A stretch of 64,000 bases of DNA from Serratia sp. UGAL515B_01 (lineage in GTDB: Bacteria > Pseudomonadota > Gammaproteobacteria > Enterobacterales > Enterobacteriaceae). The DNA is taken from positions 1,178,001 to 1,242,000 of the forward strand of contig NZ_CP109901.1 in assembly GCF_033095805.1 (NCBI RefSeq), in the 5' to 3' direction. The notes beneath the pieces are model-generated. The model worked only from the letters and a program-made list of their open reading frames with translations. It ran no database searches and had not been told where the DNA came from. The number at the start of each line of letters is the position of its first letter. Within the stretch, counting starts at the first letter, position 1. The position numbers and the translations under genes were made by a program. Positions 1 through 10,068 of this stretch are shown here, one piece after another.

Positions 1-792
1 CGAAACATCATCGCTGTCAGTTCCGGTAAAGGCGGAGTGGGGAAGTCCAGTACTGCTGTCAATTTGGCACTGGCACTGATTGCTGAGGGTGCCAAAGTTG
101 GGATACTCGATGCTGACATCTACGGTCCGTCGATTCCTAATATGCTTGGTACCGAGAATCAACGCCCAACCTCACCGGATGGCAAGCACATGGCGCCCAT
201 AATAACCCATGGTTTGGCCTCAAACTCTATCGGTTATTTGGTCACCGATGACAACGCGATGGTTTGGCGTGGCCCGATGGCCAGCAAGGCATTATTGCAA
301 TTGCTTCAGGACACGTTGTGGCCGGACCTGGATTATCTGGTGTTGGATATGCCACCGGGAACGGGTGACATTCAATTAACGTTGTCGCAAAACATTCCAG
401 TAACGGGGGCCTTGGTGGTGACAACACCACAAGATATTGCTCTGCTGGATGCGGCGAAAGGTATCGTCATGTTCGAAAAAGTACATGTGCCGGTTCTAGG
501 CATCGTTGAGAACATGAGTGTGCATATTTGCAGTAATTGTGGACATCATGAACCTATTTTTGGCACCGGCGGTGCAGAAAAACTGGTGAATAAGTATAAC
601 AGCCGCTTGCTGGGACAGATGCCATTACATATTACGCTGCGTGAAGATCTGGATCGCGGGCAACCGACCGTGGTTAGCCGACCAGATAGTGAGTTTGCAG
701 AGATTTACCGGCAATTAGCTGGCCGTGTCGCTGCACAGATGTATTGGCAAGGTGAGTCAATCCCAACTGAGATCGCTTTCCGAGCGCTGTAA
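1..792 (+). CDS. apbC: Iron-sulfur cluster carrier protein ApbC/Mrp (5' end outside window)
   Basis: This is a P-loop ATPase of the Mrp/NBP35 family that binds and transfers Fe-S clusters in the cytoplasm. The reading frame is open from base 1 and begins RNIIAVSSGKGGVGKS, which contains the deviant Walker A motif KGGVGKS. Compared with the roughly 370-residue E. coli protein, about the first 105 residues (the N-terminal DUF59-like part) lie upstream of the window. Later landmarks are DADIYGPSIP, the DMPPGTGD switch motif and the CSNC pair (CxxC) followed by GHHEPIFGTGG, expected for cluster binding at a dimer interface. A GTG inside the P-loop is not a real start. A hairpin follows the stop codon. 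Confidence 0.96.
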   Translation, partial: RNIIAVSSGKGGVGKSSTAVNLALALIAEGAKVGILDADIYGPSIPNMLGTENQRPTSPDGKHMAPIITHGLASNSIGYLVTDDNAMVWRGPMASKALLQLLQDTLWPDLDYLVLDMPPGTGDIQLTLSQNIPVTGALVVTTPQDIALLDAAKGIVMFEKVHVPVLGIVENMSVHICSNCGHHEPIFGTGGAEKLVNKYNSRLLGQMPLHITLREDLDRGQPTVVSRPDSEFAEIYRQLAGRVAAQMYWQGESIPTEIAFRAL

Positions 793-816
793 TTGTCCTT
801 CAATGTCTGAAGTAGA

Positions 817-840
817 CTCCTCTCCCTTGTGGGAGAGGAA
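817..840 (+). terminator. Hairpin after apbC
   Basis: TCCTCTCCC and GGGAGAGGA pair over a TTGT loop, 25 bases after the apbC stop. The T-tract is weak, so this may be a partial terminator or an mRNA 3'-end stabiliser. Confidence 0.5.
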
Positions 841-890
841 AACGGTTTTGTTTACGCCCTAGCTGGTTATAAACCGAATGGGTGAATGCT

Positions 891-1019
891 TATACCCAAA
901 ATAATTCGAGTCGCATGTAGGCGGCAAGTCTGAAAGTCACCAAGAGCATAGCTCACTATGTGACGGGTGCGAGCGGACGAAGCCACCACCCATGAAACTT
1001 GAAGAATGAAGGGAATATA
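891..1019. repeat. ERIC element (copy 1)
   Basis: About 129 bp with ERIC-type ends: the left end TATACCCAAAATAATTCGAG and the right end ACTTGAAGAATGAAGGGAATATA-like. The length and imperfect palindromic layout fit the approximately 127-bp enterobacterial repetitive intergenic consensus. It closely resembles the copy at 9884-10010 in opposite orientation. Confidence 0.8.
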
Positions 1020-1176
1020 CTGTTGCTGTGACAAATTTGAAATAATATAACAATTTTGAAAACTCTGCCTGGCAGACGTTGTTGGCAAAATCGGTTGTTT
1101 TTAAGCGTATTATCGCCCTGTCACCCGCTTAAAAACTGGCGTCCGGGGGGGTAAATCCCTATAATTATCACGTTGT

Positions 1177-1298
1177 GTACCCTTCGTTTTTCAAGCTGTA
1201 ATGTTGTTACCTACAAGTAGGGTCCGATTCATTACCTAAGTCAGTTCCTGGGGAGTTAATGCATTGGCCTCTGGAACAGCAAGAAACTCATCGGGTAC
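1177..1298. repeat. Degenerate ERIC element (copy 2)
   Basis: The left end GTACCCTTCGTTTTTCAAGC, a centre containing AGTTCCTGGGGAGT and the right end AAACTCATCGGGTAC match the ERIC layout with many substitutions. It ends about 40 bases before the udk start codon, so it lies in the udk leader or promoter. Confidence 0.55.
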
Positions 1299-1339
1299 AG
1301 TTCCCCCTTTCCCCATTTTGAAACCAGGTCTTTAATTTT

Positions 1340-1981
1340 ATGACTGACAAGTCGCATCAGTGCGTCATCATTGGTATAGCTGGCGCATCAGCCTCCGGAA
1401 AAAGCCTTATTGCCAGTACTTTATACCGCGAACTTCGAGATCAGGTTGGTGATCAACATATTGGAGTGATCCCGGAAGACTGTTACTACAAAGACCAGAC
1501 TCATCTGACTATGGAAGAACGGGTCAAAACTAATTATGACCACCCGAGCGCCATGGATCACGATCTGCTGATCCAGCACCTGAAAATGTTGAAAGCAGGC
1601 GATTCGATTGAACTGCCACAATACAGTTACACTGAACACACGCGCAAAAAAGAGACCATTCATCTGGAACCCAAGAAGGTCATTATTTTGGAAGGGATCT
1701 TGTTATTGACCGATATCCACTTGCGTCAGGAGATGAATTTCTCGATCTTTGTCGATACACCGCTTGATATTTGTCTGATGCGCCGTATGAAACGCGATGT
1801 AAATGAGCGCGGCCGTTCAATGGACTCGGTGATGGCGCAGTACCAGAAAACCGTTCGTCCCATGTTCCTTCAGTTTATTGAGCCTTCCAAACAGTATGCC
1901 GATATTATCGTTCCACGCGGTGGCAAAAACCGTATTGCGATTGATATTTTGAAAGCGAAGATCAGTCAATTCTTTGAATAA
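1340..1981 (+). CDS. udk: Uridine/cytidine kinase
   Basis: Udk phosphorylates uridine and cytidine to UMP and CMP with GTP or ATP, in cytoplasmic pyrimidine salvage. The 213-residue protein has the usual family length. The P-loop GASASGKS is at residues 15-22, followed by the conserved PEDCYYKDQ segment, the [12 protein letters not shown] nucleoside-binding stretch and the IILEGILLL core strand. It is followed by dcd, also a pyrimidine nucleotide enzyme, and asmA. The udk-dcd-asmA order is conserved in enterobacteria. An ERIC copy separates udk from dcd, so cotranscription is uncertain. Confidence 0.97.
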   Translation: MTDKSHQCVIIGIAGASASGKSLIASTLYRELRDQVGDQHIGVIPEDCYYKDQTHLTMEERVKTNYDHPSAMDHDLLIQHLKMLKAGDSIELPQYSYTEHTRKKETIHLEPKKVIILEGILLLTDIHLRQEMNFSIFVDTPLDICLMRRMKRDVNERGRSMDSVMAQYQKTVRPMFLQFIEPSKQYADIIVPRGGKNRIAIDILKAKISQFFE

Positions 1982-2082
1982 AAAAACCAAAGTGTTGGAT
2001 ACTGTGATTTTTTTAGCTTTGGCGAACGATTTTCGTCCTGATATGGATCTTTTGCCTATTGTGTGCAATTTTCGTATGACTG

Positions 2083-2206
2083 TATATCCGGGTGACACCT
2101 AGTTGCAGGTAGGCAGCGATTGAGCGATGCCACAAGACTTGGTAAATCAAGTGACTAAGCTGAGTAACGTAGCTAACACGCTGCAACTTAAAAGGCGACA
2201 GGTATA
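2083..2206. repeat. ERIC element (copy 3), udk-dcd gap
   Basis: About 124 bp. It has the internal ERIC blocks AGTTGCAGGTAGGCAG and AAGTGACTAAGCTGAG, and the right end CTGCAACTTAAAAGGCGACA then GGTATA. It ends about 28 bases before the dcd start and fills most of the udk-dcd gap. Confidence 0.7.
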
Positions 2207-2234
2207 TGCGTTTTGAAGTAATGGAGATAACCTA

Positions 2235-2816
2235 ATGAGACTGTGTGATCGTGATATTGAAGCCTGGTTGGACAACGAAAAACTGGTAATTTCGCCTCGT
2301 CCGCCTATTGAACGCATAAGCGGGGCCACAGTAGATGTTCGTTTAGGCAACCAGTTTCGAGTTTTTCGTGGCCACACGGCTGCTTATATCGACTTGAGTG
2401 GCCCAAAAGATGAAGTAGGGGCGGCTCTTGACCGTGTGATGAGTGATGAGATTGTGTTACCAGAAGGCGAAGCTTTTTTCCTGCATCCGGGAGAGTTGGC
2501 GTTGGCAGTGACGCTAGAGTCGGTAACACTGCCAAACGATCTGGTCGGTTGGCTTGATGGCCGTTCTTCTTTGGCGCGTTTAGGGCTGATGGTGCATGTT
2601 ACTGCGCATCGTATTGATCCCGGTTGGAAAGGCAGAATTGTGTTGGAGTTTTATAATTCAGGTAAACTGCCATTGGCGTTGCGCCCGGGTATGCTGATTG
2701 GTGCCTTGAGTTTTGAACCCCTTTCAGGGCCAGCTGCACGGCCTTACAACAGCCGTCAGGACGCAAAGTATAAAGATCAGCAAGGGGCAGTGGCCAGCCG
2801 TATAGATAAGGATTAA
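2235..2816 (+). CDS. dcd: dCTP deaminase
   Basis: Dcd converts dCTP to dUTP and ammonia, the main route to dUMP for thymidylate synthesis in enterobacteria. The 193-residue length equals the family norm. The signature [20 protein letters not shown] is present, with the following PGW and IVLEF carrying the conserved arginine and catalytic glutamate region, and [16 protein letters not shown] near the C-terminus. The AATGGAGATAACCTAATG context supplies a ribosome binding site 8 bases before the ATG. It sits between udk and asmA. Confidence 0.97.
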   Translation: MRLCDRDIEAWLDNEKLVISPRPPIERISGATVDVRLGNQFRVFRGHTAAYIDLSGPKDEVGAALDRVMSDEIVLPEGEAFFLHPGELALAVTLESVTLPNDLVGWLDGRSSLARLGLMVHVTAHRIDPGWKGRIVLEFYNSGKLPLALRPGMLIGALSFEPLSGPAARPYNSRQDAKYKDQQGAVASRIDKD

Positions 2817-2953
2817 CAGCACCGGATTGCTACCCGAATTGCTTCAACATGCAGTTCGGCCGCAGCTACTGACTTTGCTAGGTGGCGACCACACAGGCAA
2901 AAGCGTATCAGGCAAGAAGGAAGTAAACCCACGGGTGCTGATAAGAGGATGGC

Positions 2954-4795
2954 ATGAGAAGACTACTGACGACTTTGGCAATTTTGCTGGTGGTACTGGT
3001 GGCGGGTATGGCTGCGTTGGTGCTGTTGGTCAATCCGAACGATTTCCGCGCTTACATGGTCAAGAAGGTTGAGCAGCGTAGCGGTTATCAACTGACGCTG
3101 GAAGACGACCTTCGTTGGCATGTCTGGCCGCAGCTTAGCGTTTTGGCTGGGCGGGTGACACTGACTGCGCCAGGGGCAAAGGCCCCGGTGATCAGTGCTG
3201 ATAATATGCGCCTTGATGTCAAATTGTTACCACTACTCTCTCATCAACTCTTTGTGAAGCAGGTCATGCTGAAAAATGCCGTGATCCGCCTGACCGCCGA
3301 TAGCGAACAACAAAGTCAACCAGAGGCCCCTATTGCCCCTGGTGGTCACCAGGTTGATGATAATTCGGAATCACTATGGAAGTTTGATATTGATAATCTG
3401 CAAGTAGCGGACAGCTTGCTGATTTGGCAGCGGGCGAACAACGAGCAGATTAACGTTCGTGATATCAACTTTACCTTGCAGAGTAACGGCAACCACCAGG
3501 CGAAGATGGAGTTTTCGAGCCGAGTTAATCGCGATCAGCGCGACCTAACGATCACTCTGGCAGCCGATCTTGATTTGCTGCAGTATCCGCGTCAAATCAA
3601 CGCAAAAGTGACCCAGTTCGACTACCAATTGGAAGGGGCGGATATCATCGCAGGGGGGATCAAAGGTGAGGGGAGTATGCAGGTTGTTTATCAACAGTCG
3701 CCGAATAAAATCGTTTTTAACCCACTGATGTTCAGCGCCAATGGCAGCCAATTTACAGGAAGCATCGATGCACAATTTGGTTCTATTCCTTTCTATACGC
3801 TGGATTTGACCGCTACCCAACTCAATCTGGATTTGCTCTCTGGTTGGCATACCGACACTTCAGATGAAAAAACACAATCATCGCCTGTTGCAGCCGCGCC
3901 AGTCATCGCTAACCAGGACGGAGACAGTCAGAAGAGTCTTAAGGCATTGCGTGAGTTTGATGCGCAGATAAACCTAAAGGCGGATCAGGTTACATACCGG
4001 GCAATGAACATTAGCCAACTACGGCTAAAAGCGAAAAACCAGCAAGGATTATTGGCAGTGAACACGCTAGCAGGAAAGTTGGCTGGTGGTGATTTTGCTC
4101 TGCCAGGCTCGTTGGACACACGAGCTGACAAACCTGTGATCAAGCTACAACCCGTATTGCAGCAGATTGAACTGGGGGATGTGCTCAAAGCTTTCAATAT
4201 CCCAACGGCGATGACCGGTACCTTCAGCATGCAGGGAGACCTTATTGGGGAACAGTTTACCGCGTCTTCTTTTGAAAAAAATTGGCATGGTATGGCACAG
4301 TTGACCATGCAAAATGCTCAACTTCATGGTTTGAATATTCAGCAGCTCATTCAGCGTGCAGTGGCTCGAACGACCAGTGGCGTGAGTGGCCAGGATAACT
4401 ACCAGCGCTATACCGAAGTGAAAAAGATGAGTGCCAAAGCCAGGTTGCATAATGGAACGCTCACCCTTAGCGACTTGGCTGCTGAATCGCCATTTTTGAG
4501 CTTGGCCGGTGGCGGTACAGTGGATTTATTAGGCAGACAGTGTGACGTGACACTGAATGTATTAGTTACCGGTGGCTGGCAGGGTAACAATGAGCTGATT
4601 GCACAGTTGAGTAAAATGCCGATCCCACTACGTGTTTATGGGCCTTGGAAACAACTCAATTATCAGCTGCAAGTCGAACAGCTATTGCGTAAAGCACTGG
4701 AAGATAGGGCCAAAGCGGCGTTGAATAATTGGGTTGAGAAAAATAAATCCTCCAGTGAAGAGCGGGGTTTGAAGAAATTTCTCGACAGGTTGTAA
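2954..4795 (+). CDS. asmA: Outer membrane assembly protein AsmA
   Basis: This 613-residue protein is the AsmA member of the AsmA-like bridge proteins, which are anchored in the inner membrane, extend through the periplasm and affect phospholipid and outer-membrane homeostasis. Residues 2-25 form a basic-hydrophobic signal anchor (MRRLLTTLAILLVVLVAG). The N-terminal NPNDFRAYMVKKVEQRSGY is typical of the family. The C-terminal half contains the repeated beta-rich AsmA_2 region, ending in a basic KKFLDRL tail. It starts at the ATG after AAGAGGATGGC, about 140 bases after dcd. Length is close to the E. coli protein (about 617). Confidence 0.95.
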   Translation: MRRLLTTLAILLVVLVAGMAALVLLVNPNDFRAYMVKKVEQRSGYQLTLEDDLRWHVWPQLSVLAGRVTLTAPGAKAPVISADNMRLDVKLLPLLSHQLFVKQVMLKNAVIRLTADSEQQSQPEAPIAPGGHQVDDNSESLWKFDIDNLQVADSLLIWQRANNEQINVRDINFTLQSNGNHQAKMEFSSRVNRDQRDLTITLAADLDLLQYPRQINAKVTQFDYQLEGADIIAGGIKGEGSMQVVYQQSPNKIVFNPLMFSANGSQFTGSIDAQFGSIPFYTLDLTATQLNLDLLSGWHTDTSDEKTQSSPVAAAPVIANQDGDSQKSLKALREFDAQINLKADQVTYRAMNISQLRLKAKNQQGLLAVNTLAGKLAGGDFALPGSLDTRADKPVIKLQPVLQQIELGDVLKAFNIPTAMTGTFSMQGDLIGEQFTASSFEKNWHGMAQLTMQNAQLHGLNIQQLIQRAVARTTSGVSGQDNYQRYTEVKKMSAKARLHNGTLTLSDLAAESPFLSLAGGGTVDLLGRQCDVTLNVLVTGGWQGNNELIAQLSKMPIPLRVYGPWKQLNYQLQVEQLLRKALEDRAKAALNNWVEKNKSSSEERGLKKFLDRL

Positions 4796-5332
4796 TCCTT
4801 GTTTGATAGTATTGTTAAGTCAACGTCTTATGCTCTAAGGTGGACAGCACTTGCGGGAAGTGCCCTTTGCTCAAGCTTGGCGAGGTAGCTGTTTTTGGGC
4901 TCGACTCTTAGGGCAAATGTTGAGTGTTTTACCGCCTCGTTCGTCACTGTTGGGCATGCCAAGTCGTGTGATTCACGTTTTTTCTCTGCGCTCACATGGC
5001 CATAAGTGGTGTGAGCGTACAATTAAGAAACAGGTAACATCAACCTTTGCGATATACTTCATAAAAGATAAAGTATACAAAACCAGCAAGTCTGTTCCAC
5101 TGGTGTATTTCTTGATGTTTTCCTCCCGCATTCTTGATGAATGTCATACTATCCTATAATGATTTTCGGCAGAGTGTGGCGTTATTCAGTGGCTACAAGC
5201 GCTGTGCAGAAATAATATAATTACTAGCCTTCCCTTATGGCCAGTTTGGACACTTCAGCACATACGCTGTTGTTCTAGACCAAAATGGCAGGTGAAATAA
5301 CCCTGATGTGGTAGGCTCTAAGCCGAGGTATT
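4796..5332. other. Intergenic region asmA-dcuC
   Basis: 537 bases with no convincing gene. A short ORF at 4851-5159 has no recognisable product and poor coding character. A small hairpin (GCACTT/AAGTGC) is at 4847-4863. The segment 5011-5033 (GTGAGCGTACAATTAAGAAA) matches one end of the inverted-repeat family described at 38999-39055. The right half should hold the dcuC promoter: TATAAT at 5155-5160 is preceded at 15-bp spacing by TTGATG. Confidence 0.5.
5134..5160 (+). promoter_or_regulatory. Candidate sigma-70 promoter for dcuC
   Basis: TTGATG (5134-5139) and a perfect TATAAT (5155-5160) with a 15-bp spacer, about 170 bases before dcuC. The -35 overlaps an FNR-like TTGATGAATGTCAT, but its position relative to the -10 does not fit class II FNR activation, so I do not call an FNR site. 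Confidence 0.35.
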
Positions 5333-6691
5333 ATGCTAGAACTCCTGATTGGTGCTGTAGTGGCTGTTGGTGTAGGCCGCTATATTATTAAAGGTTACTC
5401 CGCGATAGGAGTACTGATGGTTGGTGGCCTTCTCCTGTTGGCAATCAGCGCATTAATGGGCAAAAATGTGTTGCCTGCCAGCGCGACTTCGACCGGGTGG
5501 CGAGCGACTGATATCGTCGAGTATGTCAAAATTCTGCTGATGAGCCGCGGCGGCGATCTTGGCATGATGATTATGATGCTGTGCGGTTTTGCTGCTTATA
5601 TGACGCACATCGGTGCCAATGATGTGGTGGTGAAGTTGGCTTCCCGCCCGTTGCAAATGATCAACTCCCCTTATTTACTGATGATAGCGGCCTATTTCGT
5701 CGCCTGCCTGATGTCATTGGCCGTGTCTTCTGCAACGGGACTGGGTGTGTTACTGATGGCGACCCTATTCCCGCTGATGGTCAATGTGGGTATCAGCCGT
5801 GGAGCCGCCGCAGCTATCTGTGCTTCACCGGCGGCAGTCATCCTTTCGCCAACTTCGGGCGATGTGGTGTTGGCGGCGAAGGCGTCTGAAATGCCGTTGG
5901 TTGATTTTGCTTTCAAAACATCGTTACCTATTTCAATCGCTGCCATTATCTGCATGGCGATCGCACACTTCTTCTGGCAACGCTATCTCGACAGAAAAAA
6001 CAACGAACAGCATCATATTATGGATGTCAGCGAAATCACCACCCATGCTCCCGGTTTCTACGCGATCCTGCCTTTTACCCCCATTCTGGGGGTGTTGGTA
6101 TTTGATGGCAAATGGGGCCCTGAGTTGCACATTATTACCGTGCTGGTGATTTGCATGTTCTTCACTGCGGTTATAGAGTTTATCCGCAGTTTCAATGCGA
6201 AAACGGTGTTTAGTGGCCTGGAAGTGGCTTACCGTGGTATGGCTGATGCCTTTGCCAGCGTAGTCATGCTGTTGGTTGCTGCGGGTGTTTTTGCCCAAGG
6301 GCTGAGTACCGTTGGCTTTATAAGCGGCCTGATCGGCTTGGCGCAGTCCTTTGGTACTGGCGGTATTGTGATGATGCTGGTGCTGGTAGTGATCACTATG
6401 CTGGCAGCGATGACAACCGGCTCAGGTAACGCACCGTTTTATGCGTTTGTTGAACTGATCCCGAAACTTGCGGCACAGATGGGGATTAACCCCGCTTACC
6501 TGGCTATTCCAATGCTGCAAGCTTCTAACCTGGGCCGAACGCTTTCTCCTGTTTCTGGCGTAGTGGTGGCGGTTTCCGGTATGGCGAAAATCTCTCCATT
6601 CGAAGTGGTGAAACGCACATCTGTGCCGGTTCTTGTTGGTTTGATTGTGGTGATCGTTGCCACCGAATTGCTAGTGCCAATACATCGATGA
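5333..6691 (+). CDS. dcuC: Anaerobic C4-dicarboxylate transporter DcuC
   Basis: DcuC is an inner-membrane carrier for succinate efflux and fumarate/succinate exchange during anaerobic growth. The 452-residue protein is hydrophobic throughout, with about a dozen membrane segments, and is close in length to E. coli DcuC (461). Diagnostic stretches include DIVEYVKILLMSRGGDLGMM, AAICASPAAVILSPTSGDVV, TTGSGNAPFYAFVE and SNLGRTLSPVSGVVVAV. It starts at the ATG after GCCGAGGTATT. The gene stands alone, converges on yoaE and shares a terminator hairpin with it. Confidence 0.95.
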   Translation: MLELLIGAVVAVGVGRYIIKGYSAIGVLMVGGLLLLAISALMGKNVLPASATSTGWRATDIVEYVKILLMSRGGDLGMMIMMLCGFAAYMTHIGANDVVVKLASRPLQMINSPYLLMIAAYFVACLMSLAVSSATGLGVLLMATLFPLMVNVGISRGAAAAICASPAAVILSPTSGDVVLAAKASEMPLVDFAFKTSLPISIAAIICMAIAHFFWQRYLDRKNNEQHHIMDVSEITTHAPGFYAILPFTPILGVLVFDGKWGPELHIITVLVICMFFTAVIEFIRSFNAKTVFSGLEVAYRGMADAFASVVMLLVAAGVFAQGLSTVGFISGLIGLAQSFGTGGIVMMLVLVVITMLAAMTTGSGNAPFYAFVELIPKLAAQMGINPAYLAIPMLQASNLGRTLSPVSGVVVAVSGMAKISPFEVVKRTSVPVLVGLIVVIVATELLVPIHR

Positions 6692-6695
6692 ACAA

Positions 6696-6724
6696 CATCG
6701 GGCATCCTTCTTGGATGCCCGATG
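6696..6724. terminator. Bidirectional hairpin dcuC/yoaE
   Basis: CATCGGGCATCC pairs with GGATGCCCGATG over a TTCTT-type loop between two convergent genes, so it can end transcripts from both sides. Confidence 0.75.
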
Positions 6725-6729
6725 CTAAC

Positions 6730-8316
6730 TTAAACCTCTTCGTCTTCGTCCGGCACCACTAACAGTGTGATTTTCACTTTCACTATTCGGTGGCTGCTGA
6801 TTTCCAATGGTTCGAATAGGTAGTCACCAATCTTCAGTTGCTCACCTTCACGTGGAATACGTTGGCAGTGCTCCATTAACAAGCCTGCCAGCGTATGATA
6901 CTCACGTTTTTCCTCAATCTGCATCGGTACATACAGCACCAGATCTTCTAGCGGCATGTGGCCGTTGGCGATCCAGCAACCGTCTGTGGTTTGTTGAATA
7001 TCGTGGCGAGCATCGATCTCTTCTTCAGCCTCTGGCAGGTTGCCAGCGATAGTTTCCATCACGTCAGTTAAAGTCACTACGCCTTCTACTGAACCGAATT
7101 CATCAACCACGAAAGCAAAATGAGTCTTCGCCTGGCGGAACTGTTCCAGTGCTGATAGCAGCGTCAACTGTTCTGGGAAGATCAGCGGTTGACGCACCAG
7201 AGCACGTAAATCCAGCTGCGATTGCTGCAGCTGTTGTTTCAGAACATCAATCGTGTGGATCACTCCTAGTGGTTCGTTACTGGCGTCATCTTCCGTGACG
7301 ACAATGCGTGTATGCTGGTTTTTCTCTAATAACTGGGTCAGTTTTTCTTGCGGATCGTTAAGCTCAAGGTACTCAACGTCATGGCGTGAGGTCATGATAC
7401 TGCTGACAGTTCGCTGTGCCATCCCCAGAACACGCTCAATCATGTGGCGTTCCTGCTGGTTAAATATTTCGCCATTCTCATTGTGGCTATCGACCAGCTG
7501 TTGCGCAGAATGGCTGTCTATTTCCGCCTCTTCATGTTTGCCACTTAACATACGTAATACGGCTTCTGCCGTACGCTCACGCAGTGGTCGCATTTTTGAA
7601 AGGAAACGGCGGCGATTGAATTGCGCAAGTTGGTTTAAGGACTCGATCATTACCGAGAAACCAATTGCTGCATAGAGATAGCCCTTCGGAATAGAGTAAC
7701 CAAAACCTTCTGCCACAAGGCTGAAACCTATCATCAGCAAGAAACTTAGACAAAGGATGACAATAGTCGGGTGGGCATTGACAAAGCGTGTGAGTGGTTT
7801 GCTGGCAAGTAGCATCAGGCCGATAGCAATACAGACCGCAATCATCATCACCGCAAGATGATCAACCATACCTACCGCAGTGATCACTGAATCCAGTGAG
7901 AACACGGCATCCAACACCACGATTTGCGCAACAACGGGCCAGAAGCGAGCGCCTTTGCGTGAGCCATGCAGCTCTTCATCTTTGCCTTCCAGCCGTTCAT
8001 TCAACTCCATGGTTGCTTTAAGCAGCAGGAAGGTACCGCCGACTAACATGATCAGATCACGAACACTAAAAGAGCGACCAACAGCGGTAAATAATGGTGT
8101 GGTTAGCGTAGCAAGCCAAGATATTGATGCTAGTAATGCCAAGCGCATCAACAGTGCCAGCAGTAGACCAATAATTCTTGCTTTATCTCTTTGTTTTTTT
8201 GGTAATTTTTCCGCTAGAATGGCGATAAAAATAAGATTGTCTATCCCCAGAACTATTTCCAGTACAACCAGGGTGGCCAAGCCGGCCCAAATTGTCGGAT
8301 CTGCGATCCATTCCAT
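6730..8316 (-). CDS. yoaE: TerC-family membrane protein with CBS and CorC domains
   Basis: The 528-residue protein matches E. coli YoaE in architecture. Residues 1 to about 225 form a TerC-like integral membrane domain ([20 protein letters not shown] and [15 protein letters not shown], with the conserved acidic residues). A pair of CBS domains lies at about 300-420 ([29 protein letters not shown]). A CorC/HlyC transporter-associated domain ends the protein. TerC proteins have been linked to metal-ion (manganese) handling, but the substrate of YoaE is not settled. It begins at ATGGAATGGATCGC and is divergent from galF. Confidence 0.92.
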   Translation of the reverse strand: MEWIADPTIWAGLATLVVLEIVLGIDNLIFIAILAEKLPKKQRDKARIIGLLLALLMRLALLASISWLATLTTPLFTAVGRSFSVRDLIMLVGGTFLLLKATMELNERLEGKDEELHGSRKGARFWPVVAQIVVLDAVFSLDSVITAVGMVDHLAVMMIAVCIAIGLMLLASKPLTRFVNAHPTIVILCLSFLLMIGFSLVAEGFGYSIPKGYLYAAIGFSVMIESLNQLAQFNRRRFLSKMRPLRERTAEAVLRMLSGKHEEAEIDSHSAQQLVDSHNENGEIFNQQERHMIERVLGMAQRTVSSIMTSRHDVEYLELNDPQEKLTQLLEKNQHTRIVVTEDDASNEPLGVIHTIDVLKQQLQQSQLDLRALVRQPLIFPEQLTLLSALEQFRQAKTHFAFVVDEFGSVEGVVTLTDVMETIAGNLPEAEEEIDARHDIQQTTDGCWIANGHMPLEDLVLYVPMQIEEKREYHTLAGLLMEHCQRIPREGEQLKIGDYLFEPLEISSHRIVKVKITLLVVPDEDEEV

Positions 8317-8824
8317 ATGCCCAATTTCACCTTTAAGTTTTGCGGCTTATGCCGCAGTGAGAATGATGGAGTCTGATAGAGGGGAATTCAACTCCAAATT
8401 AGCATGAGCAAGTGGGATAACATATATTCGCTGCAGCTTCATGGTGGCAGGCATAGGTTCAAGGCACGATTGCGGTTACGATCAACGCCATCAAGCAAGC
8501 GGTGTTTTTTGCCAAGTTGATAATAAGAGTAGATACTTTCATTTATACGCCCTTTATTTTTGGGTTTGCATGCTCATATTTTGGCACTTAGGTGCCGTTA
8601 AAATTGATGTATCACCCTCATTATCGATGGGGTTCATCCTTCAGGCTCGCTGAAAGTAGCTTTGGAATATATTATAAATCAAATTCTTATACTGGCATGG
8701 AAACCCACAGGGGAAGAGACTCTTTCTCTACAGTTACGGCGAGATGTCATGTACTCTCGGCGCTATCCAGTCCCTTTCTGGAGATAAAGCCCCAGATACG
8801 AGCACAATATTTAAGAGGATTATC
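8317..8824. other. Divergent intergenic region yoaE-galF
   Basis: 508 bases that should contain both promoters. No clear JUMPStart/ops sequence, repeat or RNA gene was seen. Overlapping short ORFs here have no recognisable product. An AGAGG ribosome binding site precedes the galF ATG. Confidence 0.5.
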
Positions 8825-9721
8825 ATGATGAAGACGTTGAAGGCGGTTATCCCCGTTGCAGGTTTGGGTATGCGTATGCTGCCAGCCACTAAGGCGATCC
8901 CAAAAGAAATGCTGCCGATCGTCGATAAGCCGCTGATCCAATACATTGTAAATGAGTGTGTCGCTGCTGGGATTAAAGAAATTATTCTCGTTACCCATTC
9001 TTCCAAGAATGCAATCGAAAACCATTTTGACACTTCCTATGAGCTTGAGGCGATGCTCGAAGCACGCGTTAAACGCCAGCTACTAGATGAAGTGCAGACC
9101 ATTACGCCTAAAGGTGTCACCCTGATGCACATTCGCCAGGGGCAACCTAAAGGATTAGGGCATGCAGTACTCTGTGCCAAACCTTTGGTGGGGGAATCAC
9201 CTTTTGTGGTGGTGTTGCCGGATGTGTTGCTGGATGATGCCAAAGCGGATCTTAAGAAGGATAACCTGGCACATATGATAGCCCGTTTTGAAGAAAACGG
9301 TGTAAGCCAGGTATTGGTGCAACCTGCTGATGATAAGGTGTTATATGACTACTCGGTGGTAGAGTGTGAAACTAATACCCTGCAACCAGGGGAAAGTTCG
9401 CGTATGACATCAATAATTGAGAAGCCGAGCAGAGAAGTGCAACTTAAATCAAATTATTCTGCGGTTGGTCGTTATGTGCTTTCTAGAGATATTTGGCCAA
9501 TTCTGGAAAAAACTGAACCAGGCGCGTGGGGACGGATTCAATTAACTGATGCGATTGCCGAACTGCTAAAACAGACATCGGTAGAGGCGATGGAGTTGGT
9601 TGGCGAATCGTTTAACTGCGGCGAAAAGTTGGGCTACTTACGAGCCTTTGTGACCTATGCTTTGCGGCACCCAACCCAGGGAAAAGTATTTCGTGAGTGG
9701 GCAGAGGGGTTACATTTGTAG
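8825..9721 (+). CDS. galF: UTP-glucose-1-phosphate uridylyltransferase-like GalF
   Basis: This 298-residue protein belongs to the GalU/GalF family, which makes UDP-glucose from UTP and glucose-1-phosphate. The nucleotide-binding signature is [19 protein letters not shown]. GalU has GLGTRMLP here; the Thr-to-Met change is the GalF pattern. The later [15 protein letters not shown] (GalU: PGAGDEIQLTDAI) also points to GalF, regarded as a weak or regulatory paralogue. I chose the ATG at 8825 (MMKTLKAV), behind AAGAGGATTATC, not the longer frame starting at 8744. Galactose metabolism is represented next by galE. Confidence 0.88.
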   Translation: MMKTLKAVIPVAGLGMRMLPATKAIPKEMLPIVDKPLIQYIVNECVAAGIKEIILVTHSSKNAIENHFDTSYELEAMLEARVKRQLLDEVQTITPKGVTLMHIRQGQPKGLGHAVLCAKPLVGESPFVVVLPDVLLDDAKADLKKDNLAHMIARFEENGVSQVLVQPADDKVLYDYSVVECETNTLQPGESSRMTSIIEKPSREVQLKSNYSAVGRYVLSRDIWPILEKTEPGAWGRIQLTDAIAELLKQTSVEAMELVGESFNCGEKLGYLRAFVTYALRHPTQGKVFREWAEGLHL

Positions 9722-10068
9722 AGGTACAATGACAGGTCAGAAACTGAAGAGCATGAACATAGCACTCAACGCTGTTTTGGGTTTTGCGCAAATCAACACT
9801 ATTTTTGTCGAGAGCAAAATAACTTCCCTTGAATACCTGACTTTTATCTGACAAAACAAGCTACTCAGCAAAAAATTTAAAGATATACCCGTCATACTTC
9901 AAGTTGCTTGGGTGTTGGCGACGTCCGTTCGCACCCGTCACATAGTGGGCTATGCTCTTGGCGACTCGCGGTCTTGCCGCCTACAAGCAACTCGAATTAT
10001 TTTGGGTATAGTGTAGGTCACTGCTGTTTTATTAGTTTCGACGTTCAAGGACATTTTGAGGAGTAATA
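9722..10068. other. Intergenic region galF-galE
   Basis: 347 bases. No gene was recognised. An ERIC copy fills 9884-10010, and a GAGGAG ribosome binding site precedes galE. There is no JUMPStart element and no glycosyltransferase remnant. Confidence 0.5.
9884..10010. repeat. ERIC element (copy 4)
   Basis: Exactly 127 bp, with ends TATACCCGTCATACTTCAAG and CAACTCGAATTATTTTGGGT followed by ATA. It is the best full-length copy in the window and nearly the reverse of copy 1. Confidence 0.88.

Noticed and set aside
2827..3072. 81-codon plus-strand ORF overlapping the asmA start
   Set aside because: It runs into asmA in another frame and resembles no known product; asmA has a clear start and signal anchor.
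5134..5147. FNR site for dcuC (TTGATGAATGTCAT)
   Set aside because: It has two mismatches in the second half and lies too close to the TATAAT for a standard FNR-activated promoter.
4851..5159. 102-codon ORF between asmA and dcuC
   Set aside because: It has no recognisable motifs and overlaps a repeat end and the likely dcuC promoter.
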